The notes under the pieces: model-generated
What the model was told of the DNA's origin: nothing
Databases searched by the model: none
Seen by the model: the letters and a program-made list of their open reading frames with translations, nothing else
Translations under genes and position numbers: made by a program
DNA from: G963704535 sp963704535
GTDB lineage: Bacteria; Chloroflexota; Chloroflexia; Chloroflexales; Roseiflexaceae
Assembly: GCA_963704535.1 (NCBI GenBank)
Contig: OY969916.1
Span: forward strand, 7,626,001-7,690,000
Direction: 5' to 3'
Length of the DNA stretch: 64,000 bases
Part shown: positions 43,796-53,657 of the stretch, in pieces
Position numbering within the stretch: the first letter of the stretch is position 1
How the letters are laid out: the number at the start of each line of letters is the position of its first letter

Positions 43796-46700
43796 ATGAC
43801 CGCACCAAACCGACCCGTCGGCCTCCCGCGCGCTCGCGCCACGTGGCTTCCGCTGCTGGCGCTCGTGCTGGCGCTGCTTGCGCCGCTGCCGGCCGGCGCC
43901 CCGCTTGGCAGCCTTCCGGTCAGCGCACAGAGCCAGCAGCCGCCCTGCGGCGGAGTCTTTCCGGCATCGGTCGACGCCACGGTCGCCAAAGGCCAGCCCG
44001 ACGCGGCGCTGGGCGGCCTGCCTGAGCTGGGGGTCGCCCGCAGCGACGCCGACGAACTGCACACGCTGATCGCCTTCAACCTGAAGGGCGCGATCCCATC
44101 TGGCGCGACGCTCTACAGCGCCGATCTGGAGCTGTCGATCGTGACGGCTGCCAAGCCGCTGCCCTATACGCTGGAGGTCTACGGCCTCAAGAGCGCCTGG
44201 GCCGAGGGCGGCGTGACCTGGAACACCCGCCCGCCGATCGGGGCGCGCTACGCCACCGCTGTGTCGAGCCTGAGCGGCGGCGTGCTGAGCATCGACGTGA
44301 CCACGCTGGCGATGCAGTGGACCACCGACGCGATCAGCGAGACCAGCCTGGCCCTGCTGCCCGCGACACCCATGGACGTGCGCTTCAGCAGCCGCGAGGG
44401 CCAGATCGCCCCGCGCCTGGTGATCCGCTGCGCCATCGAGAAGCAGGCGCCACCCGTCGACCAGAGCGGCGCCGACCAGAAGCAGCGCGCCGGCATCGCT
44501 CGCCTGTCCAAGGACTCGCTGGCGCCGCTCGACCTGCAACTCCACAACGGCGCCGTGCGCTTCGCCAGCTTCAGCATCCCCACACCCCAGGAGGTGCGCG
44601 ACGCCAAGCTGCGCCAGGCCCAGTGGTTCCTGGGCGAATACAAAGACGCGCTGCGCCTGGCCGACCCGGCCGGCGAGTTGCAGCTGATCGGGCGCTCGCC
44701 CGACGGCCGGCACCTGACTTTCCGTCAGCGTCACAACGGCATCCCGGTCTTCCCGGCCGAGCTGGCGGTCCACCTGGACGGCGCCGATGTGGTCGGGGTG
44801 AACGGCAGCTATATCCCAGAGATCACGCTCGAACTCGACGCCGCGACTGACGGCGGAGCAGGCCGAGGCGCTGGCCCTAGCAACCGAGCCCGGCGCGCGG
44901 CTGGCCGGCGATACGCAGCTACGCTACGTCAACCGCGGGCTGCTGGGCTACGCCGACACCACCACCCGCCTGGCCTGGCAGGTCAACCTGGCCACCGGCG
45001 CCACCGGCAAAGCACTCTACATCGATGCCAACACCGCCGGCATCCTGATCGGTCTCTCGCGCGAGATGGAGGGGCTCGACCTGGACGTGCGTAGCGGCGG
45101 CAACCAGGGGCCCAACGGCTCGAACTTCTTCTGCTGGCATCTCGAAGGTGCCGACGTGCTCTGGTTCGATGAGCATGGTGTCGCCGGCGGCGCCAGCCCC
45201 GACGCCGAGGGCTTCGCGGCGTTCGATAACCTGCGCGCGGTCTACAACTTCTGGCGCGGCGCGCTGGGGCGCGACTCGTACGACGATCACGGCCGCCACA
45301 TCAACCTGCTCATCCACGTGGGCCAGATGTGGCGCAACGCCCAGTTCGCCACCTGGTGCAGCATCTTCGAGTTCGGCGACGGCAACTCCACACTGGATAT
45401 CGTCGGCCACGAGTTCACCCACGCGGTCGTCCACCACACCGTCGACCTGGTCTACGAGAACCAACCCGGCGCGCTGAACGAGAGCTTCGCCGACATCTTC
45501 GGCTACCTGGTCGACAGCGACGACTGGACCATGGGCGAGGGCTCGACGCTGGGCATCATCCGCGACCTGAGCGACCCGCCGCGCGTGGGCCAGCCCGATC
45601 ACATGATGGCCGGCGTCAGCGGCGACGGCTTGGGGCTGCGGGTGCTGCCGCCCGGCGTGGGCGCCAACTGCGACGCCAACGACTGTGGCTTCGTCCACAC
45701 CAACAGCGGCATCCCCAACAAGGCCGCCTACCTGATCATCCAGGGCGCTACCTTCAACGGCTTTACAGTGCGCGGGATCGGGCGCGCCAAGGCCGCGCGG
45801 CTGTTCTACAATATGCTGGCCAACCGGCGCATGACCAGCGGCGCCCAGTTCATCGACGTCCGCAATGGCGCGCTGGCCGAGGCGACCAGCCTGGCCGCCA
45901 GCCACAGCCATGGCTTCACCAGTGGTGATGTCTGCCAGGTGCGTAATGCCTACGCCGCCGTGGGGCTAGGCATCGGCGACCGCGACTGCGACGGGACCGG
46001 GGATGATGTTGATGGCGACCTCGACGGCGATTTCGTGCCCAATAGCCGCGACAACTGCCCGTCAATCGCCAATAGCGGCCAGTCCGACATCGACCACGAC
46101 GGCCAGGGCGATGCCTGCGACGGCGACATCGACGGCGACGGCCTGACCAACAGCGGCGACAACTGCGCGTTGGTCGCCAACCCCGACCAGGCCAACTGGG
46201 ATGGCGACAGCCGCGGCGATGTCTGCGACGATAGCGATAGCGACGGGACCGTGGACGCGCGCGACAATTGCCGCACCAACGCAAATGGCGACCAACGCGA
46301 CCGTGACTCCGATGGCCAGGGCGATGCCTGCGACGCCGACCGCGATGGCGACGGCGAGCCGAATAGCACCGACAACAGCCCCGACCACTACAACCCCGGC
46401 CAGGAGGATGGCGACAGCGACGGTATCGGTAATCCCTCCGACCTCTGCCCAAGCCTCTCCAGCAGCGACAACAGCGATCCCGACCGCGACGGGCGGGCCA
46501 ACCCGTGCGACGACGACGACGACGGCGACCGCGTGAGCGACACCACCGACAATTGCCCGCTGACTGCCAACCCCGATCAGTGGGACCACGACGGCAACGG
46601 GCGCGGCTTCGTCTGCGACGAGGACGAGCAGAACCTGTTCTCCGGCCAGGCGCGCGAGTTGGCTGCGCTGATCCGCTTTCGCGACATCGATGTGTTCCGC

Positions 46701-47105
46701 ATCCCGCTCCCGATCTGCCTGAGCTGCCCGGAAACCTACCTGCCGGAGAACTTCCAGGTGCTGGTCCAAGTGGCCCTGCCGGCCGGGCTGGCCGCGCGGG
46801 TGGTGGATAGCAGCGGGCTGACGGTGGCCTCGCTCCAGGATGCGTCCGGTGCCGCGCAGGCGCTCCAGTTCTGGCCGTCGCCCTACGGCCGCAGCCCCGG
46901 CGACTTCGGCGCGGCCACGCTGGCGCAGCCGAGCGCCGCAACACAACTCCTGGGCGCGCCAGCGTCGGACGCGACCCGCTACCATCTAGAGATCTTCCCG
47001 GTCCCCGGCGCCGACCCGGCGCAGGATTACCAGATCACGGTCTCGCTCGACGAGGGCGTGCAGGCGAAGTTGAGCGCGGTGCTGCTGCCGATAGTGCTGC
47101 GGTAG
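43796..47105 (+). CDS. secreted M4 (thermolysin-family) protease with DNRLRE and calcium-repeat domains, frameshifted
   Basis: The ATG at 43796 follows AAAGGAGCAG and starts a signal peptide. Order over about 1,100 residues: a DNRLRE/CBM96-like domain ('VYGLKSAWAEGGVTWNTRPP'); a propeptide-like FTP region ('LTFRQRHNGIPVFPAELAVH'); after a frame break near 44850, an M4 domain with zinc site 'VGHEFTHAVVHHTV' and 'GALNESFADIFGYLVD'; about six thrombospondin type 3 repeats rich in DxDxDG and Cys ('DNCPSIANSGQSDIDHDGQG'); and a C-terminal beta domain. It should be exported, calcium-stabilised and proteolytic. As written the frame break separates propeptide from catalytic domain. Confidence 0.88.
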
Positions 47106-47107
47106 GG

Positions 47108-47375
47108 GTGGCACGGCGACGATGTGGATCGCCGCGACAACGCCCGTCGCGACGGCAATGTGGACCACCGTGACAACGCCCGTCGCGACGACAATGGGGC
47201 GTAGCAGTTGCCGTTATCGACAACGTGGTTTGTTCGATGGGTGCAACTGCTACGCCCCACGGCATTCATCGTGGCACGATGACCGATCGGCGCGGCACCC
47301 GATGGCCATTTGGCATCGACGTGGCACGATGACCGATCGGCGCGGCACCCGATGGTCGTTCGGCACCCCGCCACC
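47108..47375. repeat. tandem and inverted repeats in the M4/DinB gap
   Basis: A roughly 36-bp unit containing GACAACGCCCGTCGCGACG occurs twice at 47124-47195. GGGGCGTAGCAGTTGC (47196-47211) has a perfect inverse at 47243-47258. A 35-bp unit containing ATGACCGATCGGCGCGGCAC occurs twice with a 50-bp period (47271 and 47321). No gene was seen. Confidence 0.75.
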
Positions 47376-47837
47376 TCAACCGCCCGGTCGCTGCTCCCAC
47401 CACTGGCGCATGATCTGCACATGGCCAAGGTGGATCGCCGTGTGCTCCAGCGCATGCGCGAGCGCCCACCCGATGGTGTAGGTGCGCTCGTCCGGTGGCG
47501 ACGACCGGGCCGCCGCCAGATCATCTAGCGACAGCCGCTCGACCACGCTGCGGCTGTGGTCCAATGCCTCGGCCAGCCGCCGCTTGAGTGCCGCCCCGTC
47601 CATCCCCTGCGCCTCGAACTCGGAGTCGCGGTCCCGGTGTGAGGGAAGCTGCCCGGCTACATCGCCGATCCAGAAGCGCTCGGCGCCGCACAGGTGTACG
47701 ATCAGCACACACACCGAGTTGATCTCCGGCCCTGGGCTCCAGTTGAGCGCCTCGGGCGTAAGCCCCTCGATCGCGCGCTCGATGTGGCCGTGCAGCGTCG
47801 ATAACCGCTCCAGGTAGTCCTCAAAGAATCGGTGCAT
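47376..47837 (-). CDS. DinB-superfamily protein
   Basis: This is a 153-residue four-helix-bundle protein. Family traits are a His in 'STLHGHIERAIEGLTPEALN', 'VCVLIVHLCGAERFWIGDV' and a C-terminal 'WALAHALEHTAIHLGHVQIM', giving the three-His metal site of DinB/YfiT-like proteins. The family includes thiol-dependent transferases and many uncharacterised members. An AGGAGGATC ribosome site precedes the ATG at 47835-47837. It is probably a single-gene unit. Confidence 0.85.
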   Translation of the reverse strand: MHRFFEDYLERLSTLHGHIERAIEGLTPEALNWSPGPEINSVCVLIVHLCGAERFWIGDVAGQLPSHRDRDSEFEAQGMDGAALKRRLAEALDHSRSVVERLSLDDLAAARSSPPDERTYTIGWALAHALEHTAIHLGHVQIMRQWWEQRPGG

Positions 47838-47846
47838 AGATCCTCC

Positions 47847-47975
47847 TGTCCGTTGTCAGTTGGCCGTTGTCAGTTGTCTGGAGCATCGCGATGCGTGAAA
47901 CGTGAAACGTGAAACGTGATGTCGCCACCCTTTCACCTTGTCACCCCTCATCTTGTCATCTTGTCATCTTGTCAT
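47847..47975. repeat. composite heptamer/octamer block over the aldo/keto reductase stop
   Basis: GTTGTCA units, AAACGTG units, TCACCCTT octamers and CTTGTCAT octamers follow in that order. The last array overlaps the TGA stop (47972-47974) of the minus-strand gene. Confidence 0.75.
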
Positions 47976-48982
47976 CGCCGGGCGATCTGAAGGTCGCGCT
48001 CGCGGGGCAGTTGGTACCAGATCTCATCGCAGGCCGCCAACTCCTCCGCGTCGAGTTCCAGTTCGGTGCCGCGCAGGCTGTCCTCAAGCTGGGCGGGCTT
48101 GCTGGCCCCCAGGATCGCGCAGGTGACGCCCGGCTGCGCCAGCACCCATGCCAGCGCGACGTGGGTCAGGCTCTTGCCGCGCGGCTCTAGGAAGCGCGCC
48201 AGCCCGTCGACCGCCTCGAACACTGCGTCCTTCCAGTAGCGCCGCCGGTACAGCTCGCCGCTGTTCTCAAGACCGAAGCGTGTGTCCTGCTCGACCTGCT
48301 GCATATCCTTATAGCGCCCAGTCAACATGCCGCCGGCCAGCGGATTGTAGGCGATCACCCCGACACCATGCGCCCGGCAGAGCGGCAAGATCTCGTCCTC
48401 GATCATGCGGAACAGCAGATTGTAGCGCGGCTGGTCGCAGTCGAAGCGCGCCAGGCTATGCTTGTCGCTGGTCCACAGCGCCTCGGCAAGCTGCCAGGCC
48501 AGGTAATTCGAGCAGCCGACGTAGCGCACCTTGCCGGCGTGGACCAGGTCGTCGAGCGTCCGCAGCGTCTCCTCGATCGGCGTCGCTGGGTCGGGCCAGT
48601 GGACCTGGTAGAGGTCGATGTGATCGGTCTGGAGGCGACGCAGGCTCTGCTCGCAGGCGTGGATGATGTGAGCACGGCTGAGTCCCTCGTCGTTCGGGCC
48701 GGGACCCATCGCGCCGCGGCACTTGGTCGCCAGCACGATCCGCTCGCGCGCGCCGCGCTCCTTGATCCAGCGCCCGATGATCTCCTCGGTCTTCCCGACC
48801 GACTCGAGCGTGCCGCCGAGTGGGTAGACGTCGGCGGTGTCGAAGAACGTGACTCCGGCCCGGTCGGCCACGTCCATGATCGCGAACGCGGTCTCCTCAT
48901 CGGCCTGGTTGCCGAAGGTCATGCTCCCCAGGCAGATCTCGCTGACCTTCAGGCCAGTGCGGCCAAGCTGCTTGATCTTCAT
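47972..48982 (-). CDS. aldo/keto reductase
   Basis: This is a 336-residue enzyme from the ATG at 48980-48982, behind GGAGGG. The catalytic tetrad is visible: Asp and Tyr in 'FFDTADVYPLG', Lys in 'IVLATKCRG' and His in 'DLYQVHWPDP'. The NADP-binding end contains 'VTCAILGASKPAQLEDSL'. It resembles YghZ/Tas-like reductases acting on small aldehydes such as methylglyoxal. The frame remains open further upstream to 49126, but that part is encoded by a 34-bp tandem repeat and is unlikely to be translated. Confidence 0.9.
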   Translation of the reverse strand: MKIKQLGRTGLKVSEICLGSMTFGNQADEETAFAIMDVADRAGVTFFDTADVYPLGGTLESVGKTEEIIGRWIKERGARERIVLATKCRGAMGPGPNDEGLSRAHIIHACEQSLRRLQTDHIDLYQVHWPDPATPIEETLRTLDDLVHAGKVRYVGCSNYLAWQLAEALWTSDKHSLARFDCDQPRYNLLFRMIEDEILPLCRAHGVGVIAYNPLAGGMLTGRYKDMQQVEQDTRFGLENSGELYRRRYWKDAVFEAVDGLARFLEPRGKSLTHVALAWVLAQPGVTCAILGASKPAQLEDSLRGTELELDAEELAACDEIWYQLPRERDLQIARR

Positions 48983-49000
48983 CCAATCCCTCCATGCGCT

Positions 49001-49094
49001 GTAAGGCCGGCCCTCCGTGGCCGCCCGTGCTTCTGTAAGGCCGGCCCTCCGTGGCCGCCCGTGCTTCTGTAAGGCCGGCCCTCCGTGGCCGCCC
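49001..49094. repeat. 34-bp tandem repeat, 2.8 copies
   Basis: The unit begins GTAAGGCCGGCCCTCCGTGG and the three copies are nearly identical. The core GGCCGGCCCTCCGTGGCC also occurs at 37789, 58614 (inverse) and inside the GlpB gene at 61733. It lies in the divergent promoter gap. Confidence 0.85.
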
Positions 49095-49157
49095 ACTGCT
49101 GATGTATAATAAGCCCGTTCCCGCAAGTCCGCATTATAAACCGTTTCACGAGAGCTT

Positions 49158-50138
49158 ATGTGCAGACCAAACGTCTACATTACCCGGATCATTCCGCAGG
49201 CGGCGCTGGAGATCATCGCTGCCGCGTGCGACTACGCCCAGTGGGAGCGCGAGGACGTGCCGGTGCCGCGCGAGGTCCTGCTGCGCGCCGTCGCCGGCGT
49301 GGATGGCGTATTCGCGCTGCTATCGGACAAGATCGACGCCGCGTTCCTCGACGCCGCGCCGCGCTGCAAGGTGGTCGCCAATATGGCCGTCGGCTACGAC
49401 AACGTCGACGTGCCGGCCCTGACCGCCCGCAAGGTCCTGCTGACCAACACCCCCGGCGTGCTGACCGACACCACCGCCGATCTGGTCTGGGCGCTGATCC
49501 TGGCCGCCAGCCGGCGCATCGTTGCGGGCCAGAAGCTGATCGAGGCCGGCGGGTGGACCAACTGGTCGCCGATGTTTATGGTCGGCCAGGATGTCTCCGG
49601 TCGCACCCTCGGCATCGTGGGCGCCGGGCGGATCGGCGCGGCAGTGGCTCGCCGAGCGGTCGGCTTCAACATGCCCATCCTCTACCACAACCGCCGCCCG
49701 GCCCTCGATCTTGAGGCCGCAACCGGCGCCCGCTATCGCCCACTGGACGATCTGCTGCGCGAAGCCGACATCGTGGTCGTCATGGTGCCCTTGAGCGCCG
49801 AGACCAGGGGCATGTTCGGCGCGCGCGAGTTCGCGCTGATGAAGCCGACGGCGGTATTCGTCAACGCATCGCGCGGCCTGATCGTCAAGGAGTTGGAACT
49901 GGCCGAGGCGCTGAAGCAGGGGCGCCCGTGGGCCGCCGGGCTGGATGTCTTCGAGGTCGAGCCGATCGGCGCCGACCACCCGCTGCTCAACCTGCCCAAC
50001 GTCACCGCCGTTCCGCACATCGGCAGCGCCTCCGTCGCGACCCGCACCCGCATGGCCACGCTCGCGGCCACCAACCTGGTCGCCGCGCTGACCGGGCAGC
50101 CGGCACCGAACCCGGTCAATCCCGAGGTGTTGAGCTGA
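49158..50138 (+). CDS. D-isomer-specific 2-hydroxyacid dehydrogenase (glyoxylate/hydroxypyruvate reductase-like)
   Basis: This 326-residue enzyme is intact. NAD(P) site 'GRTLGIVGAGRIGAAVARRA', catalytic Arg in 'VFVNASRGLIVKE', Glu in 'GLDVFEVEPIGADHPLL' and His in 'VTAVPHIGSASVATRTRM'. 'VGYDNVDVPALTARKVLLTN' is the family's substrate-side motif and is closest to D-glycerate dehydrogenase/glyoxylate reductase. It would interconvert glyoxylate or hydroxypyruvate with the reduced acid. A TATAAT at 49105-49110 may be its -10 box. Confidence 0.9.
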   Translation: MCRPNVYITRIIPQAALEIIAAACDYAQWEREDVPVPREVLLRAVAGVDGVFALLSDKIDAAFLDAAPRCKVVANMAVGYDNVDVPALTARKVLLTNTPGVLTDTTADLVWALILAASRRIVAGQKLIEAGGWTNWSPMFMVGQDVSGRTLGIVGAGRIGAAVARRAVGFNMPILYHNRRPALDLEAATGARYRPLDDLLREADIVVVMVPLSAETRGMFGAREFALMKPTAVFVNASRGLIVKELELAEALKQGRPWAAGLDVFEVEPIGADHPLLNLPNVTAVPHIGSASVATRTRMATLAATNLVAALTGQPAPNPVNPEVLS

Positions 50139-50170
50139 GAAAGACCGCTCGTTTACAGAATGTGCGCCCT

Positions 50171-50239
50171 TAGTTGTCCGTCGTCAGTTGTCCGTTGTCA
50201 GTTGCGCGCAACTGACAACGGACAACTGACAACTGACCT
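50171..50239. repeat. heptamer hairpin at the stop of the PEP-synthase-like gene
   Basis: TCAGTTG/TCCGTTG units at 50171-50203 pair with CAACTGA/CAACGGA units at 50208-50239. The right arm is translated as the last residues of the minus-strand gene ('CQLSVVSCAQLTTDN'). Confidence 0.8.
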
Positions 50240-52591
50240 TGTCTAAAAGCTCAACGGTGCCGCGCCCGCCATCGACGCGCACCCGGTCGCCGGTGCATAG
50301 GCGCATCGTCGCGCTGCCGCAGCCCACCACGGCGGGGATGCCCAGCTCGCGGGCCACGATCGCGGCGTGCGAGAGCGGCGCGCCCACGTCGGTCACGATC
50401 GCGGCCGCGCGGGGGAAGATCGGCGTCCAGCCGATGTTCGTGGTGGCCGTCACCAGGATCTCGCCGGTCTGGAACTGGCCGCCTGCTCCGGCGCGGTCAG
50501 CACCCGCACCAGGCCCTCGACGACGCCGGCCGCGCCGGGGTAGCCTGTGATCGCGTCCGCCGCCGGTGGGGCCGCACTCGCGTGCGAGTCGAACAGGTCG
50601 CCGCGCCGGTTCGGGTCGGCGGCCCACTGGAAAGGGTCGAATCGACCATTGATCAGCGCCGGGTAGGGCGGCAACGCGCAGTAGCGGGCGTGAGTCTCGC
50701 GGCGGGCGGGGATGCAGGTGGTGGTGGTGGCATCGCCATCCAGCGCGGCCAGGATCTCGTCGATCGACAGGAAAAAGATCCCCTCGCCTAGCCCGGTCAG
50801 CTCCCCGACGCGCAGAGCGAACGCGCGCATCACCCAGAACATGCGCGTGAACTCCGAGCGCACGGCCTCGCGCAGCCGCGCCGCTTCGGCCACCGTCGCG
50901 ATCCGCCGCCGCATCGCGCCGGCCCGGCGCGGGTAGCGCCGCTCGAAGCGCTCCCAGGCTGCGGCATGTTCGGCGCGCTGCCGGGCCAGCATGGCCTCGA
51001 CATCGGAGCCGCCCAAGTCGGCCAGTTGCTGGTCGAGCCAGCCGTCGTCCTCGGTCGGGCGCGCGATCGAGACCTCGAACTCGTGCGGGCCGCGATGGCC
51101 GTAGCGCTGGGCGTACTCGGCGCGGGTCAACTCGCCGCGTGCCACCTGCGTCAGCCCCAGCAGCGGCCCCAGGCTGGCCAAGCAATTCGCGCCGTCGCTC
51201 AGACTCGACATAAGGGCGTTGGCGTCGGCCTGGCCCACCAGCTGCTCCAGGTCGCGCCGCAGGCTGCGCGCCCCATCTTCAAACTGGCTGGTGCCGGCCT
51301 GGACCATCTGGCAGGCCTGCCGGAACAGCGGCCCCAGTGGGTCATGCCACAGGCTCAGCAGCTCGCCGGGTGTCTGGGTCGCCCTAATCTGTCCGTGCAG
51401 TGCAGGCGCGAGCGCCTGCACCTTGGCGACGAACTCCGGCAGCCCGCGCCGGTTCGCCAGGTTGCGCCGTTTGGCCCGCACCGCGAAGGGCAGAAAATCG
51501 GCGAGCAAGCGCCAGGTTGAGAACGGGATGGTCGGGATCTCCAGGCCGCCGGGAATATGCCCAAAGAACTCCTCTGCCTCGCGGATCAGGCGCTTGCGGC
51601 TCATCCCCAACGCCGCGCTGAGCGAGACTAACAGGCTGATGTTCATATAGAACCGCCCGCCGATATTGCCGGCGAACGCATGGTTGCCCACCAGCATGGC
51701 CGGGAATGTCTCCGCCATATAGATCTGGAGCAGCGACCAGGTGCATGGGGTCATCACATCCGGCACCGCCTCGCCAAAGTTCGAGTTCGTCCACAGGTAG
51801 TCGCCGGTCAGGCTGTCGTTCCACGCGCCGGTCGCGGGGTTGTGCCCACGCAGCGTGGTGATCGGGCGCGATTGAAGCAGCAGCAGCTTGCCGCCACCGA
51901 TCGCCCACTCGATGTCCTGCGGCGCACCCAGGTGCCGCTCCAGGCGATTCGCCAGCCGGTAGAGTGCGCCCCCGAAGCGCCGCAGCTCCGGCGGGCCCTC
52001 GTAGCGGCCGCGCGGCCGGCGCAGGGTGAAGGGCAGCCCATTGACCTCGCCCGACACCAGTTGCTCCCCCAGGCCGTGGACCAGGTTGCCGACGATCGTA
52101 GCGCGGCTGCCGGTCAGTGGATCGGCGGTGAACAGCACGCCGGCCAGGTCGGCCGGCACGAACTGCTGGACGACGACGGCCAGTTCCTGGGTACTGTCCA
52201 GGCCCTTGGCCCGGCTGTACGCCTGCACGCGGGCGCTGTGGCGCGACCGGCGCACTGCCCCGATCGCCTGGCGCACATCGTCATCGGTCTGCACATCCAG
52301 GATCGTCTCGAACTCGCCGGCGAAGGAGGCCTGCGCCGAATCCTCGCTCAGGGCCGAGGAGCGCACCGCGAACGATTGGGCGCGCCCGGCGCGCAGCCGT
52401 GCCAGCGCATCGCGCACCTGCTCCCACGCCGCCGGGGTAAGCTCATCGCCGTCAAACGCCGAGGGCAGGATCACCAGGCCATTCGGGACCGGGTACCCAG
52501 CCTGCGCCAGCCGGGCCAGTGTGCTGCCCTTCCCGCCCGCCGCCGCGTAGTGCTGGGGTTGCAGTTGGTCGAAAAAATAGGTGGTGTTCAT
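50184..52591 (-). CDS. pyruvate phosphate dikinase/PEP-synthase-like enzyme, frameshifted
   Basis: It starts at the ATG at 52589-52591 ('MNTTYFFDQLQPQHYAAAGG'). The N-terminal ATP-grasp domain shows 'GGKGSTLARLAQAGYPVP', 'FAVRSSALSEDSAQASFAGE', 'LAGVLFTADPLTGSRATIV' and 'EWAIGGGKLLLLQSRPITTL'. A long middle region of unclear role follows. The C-terminal phosphohistidine domain ('GAPLSHAAIVARELGIPAVV') lies beyond a missing base near 50481. This is the layout of PEP synthase and of antibiotic-modifying relatives such as rifampin phosphotransferase, whose middle part also differs from true PpsA. The substrate is therefore open. The final residues are encoded by a heptamer repeat. Confidence 0.85.
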
Positions 52592-52617
52592 CTTTATATC
52601 AACTTTCTGAAATAATG

Positions 52618-52672
52618 TGAGTGGGGGAGACTGAGGGGCTGTCCCCCTCAAACCTCCTTTCGGATTTGGCCT
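52618..52672. repeat. palindromic element, family B/A-type core, copy 6
   Basis: GTGGGGGAGACTGAGGGGCT with CCCCCTCAAACCTCCTTTCGG. It lies in the leader of the PEP-synthase-like gene. The stretch to 52840 otherwise shows nothing recognisable. Confidence 0.6.
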
Positions 52673-52839
52673 CTCAAAGAATATAATTTAGGCTTACCTA
52701 AAATTGTATGGATTATAGCAGGATGCCTGGTGCTTGTCAAGATCGTTGTGCGGGATGCGGGTGCCCGTCTGCTTCTGCGAAACGCGCATAAAGAAGAGTG
52801 GGGCTCAAGGGTGATTGTCCACTCTTGAGTCCCACTCGA

Positions 52840-53657
52840 CCAAGCCCGGAAATGAGATGATTCCTCTTGATTCGGCAAGACGCTTACGCTATTCTTGCCG
52901 GTGTTCGCCACGACAAGATCCAGGCTGACATTACCGTTGATGTCGCCTGCGGCGTGTACACTCCCCGGTCGGTGGTCAGGCTGCTGATGATCGACCCGCC
53001 GACGTCGACGAAGCGGGCGTCCCCGCCCAGCGCGGTCCCGGAGGCCGCGTCGTAGATCTTGAGCACGATCTGGTGCGTCCCCGAGGTCAGCGGGTTCAGC
53101 ACGCCCGTCAGGGTGATCGGCGTCACCCCGGTGGGCAGGTATTGGGTTACGGTCGCGGTCGCGCCGAGATCCAGGTAGGTGCGTCGGCCGCCAGCCCGTA
53201 GGCCCGGATGACCGCGTCGTTCAATCGAGATGCAGTGTCAAATGCACGACCTCGCCAGCGTTGTAGCGCGCCTTGTCGCTCTCCAGCCAGGCCCGTGCAT
53301 CCTCGATCACTGGGATGTAGCGAGTGTCAATGATGATCGTATGGCGGATCTCTTCCGGCGTGGCCGGGTGGTTCGTGACCATCACGGTCGCCCGCTCGTC
53401 GGATCGATCCGGCGAATAGTGCGGTTGCTTATGTCGAGGACTAGGGCGTAGCTTCCATCGGGGCCGCATATGTTGCCGGAGCGTGCGGCAGGCTCGAGAA
53501 GAGGATCGTCACGAGCAAGACGTAAGGACGTGGCGCTGGGAGCAGCCGCTCGAACGAAGGTACATCGTGACAGTTCGTTGTCCGCAAGCATATTACTATG
53601 AGTTACCGTACGAGGCAACCCGGAGATGCGGGAAATGTGCGGCGAGTTGTCGCTCAC
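52840..53657 (-). pseudogene. decayed Ig-like gene joined to a VCBS/FG-GAP fragment
   Basis: Several frames must be joined. From 53469 down: 'YNAGEVVHLTLHLD', then with shifts 'DAVIRAYGLAADG' and 'TPITLTGVLNPLTSGTHQIV', then 'GGSIISSLTTDRGVYTPQAT'. This resembles an Ig-like or alpha-2-macroglobulin-type domain. At about 52945 the frame switches to 'GDINGNVSLDLVVANTGKNS', a typical VCBS/FG-GAP repeat motif. The two parts come from different protein types and neither is complete. At least three indels are needed, so this reads as a rearranged remnant. Confidence 0.55.

Noticed and set aside
45916..46985. Arg/Gly-rich open frames opposite the calcium-repeat region
   Set aside because: They mirror the repetitive GAC/GGC codons of the thrombospondin repeats.
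49001..49094. Possible CRISPR or iteron origin
   Set aside because: Only 2.8 direct tandem copies without spacers and no replication genes nearby.
48983..49126. Longer N-terminus for the aldo/keto reductase
   Set aside because: The upstream frame is encoded by a 34-bp tandem repeat, and a good ribosome site precedes the internal ATG.
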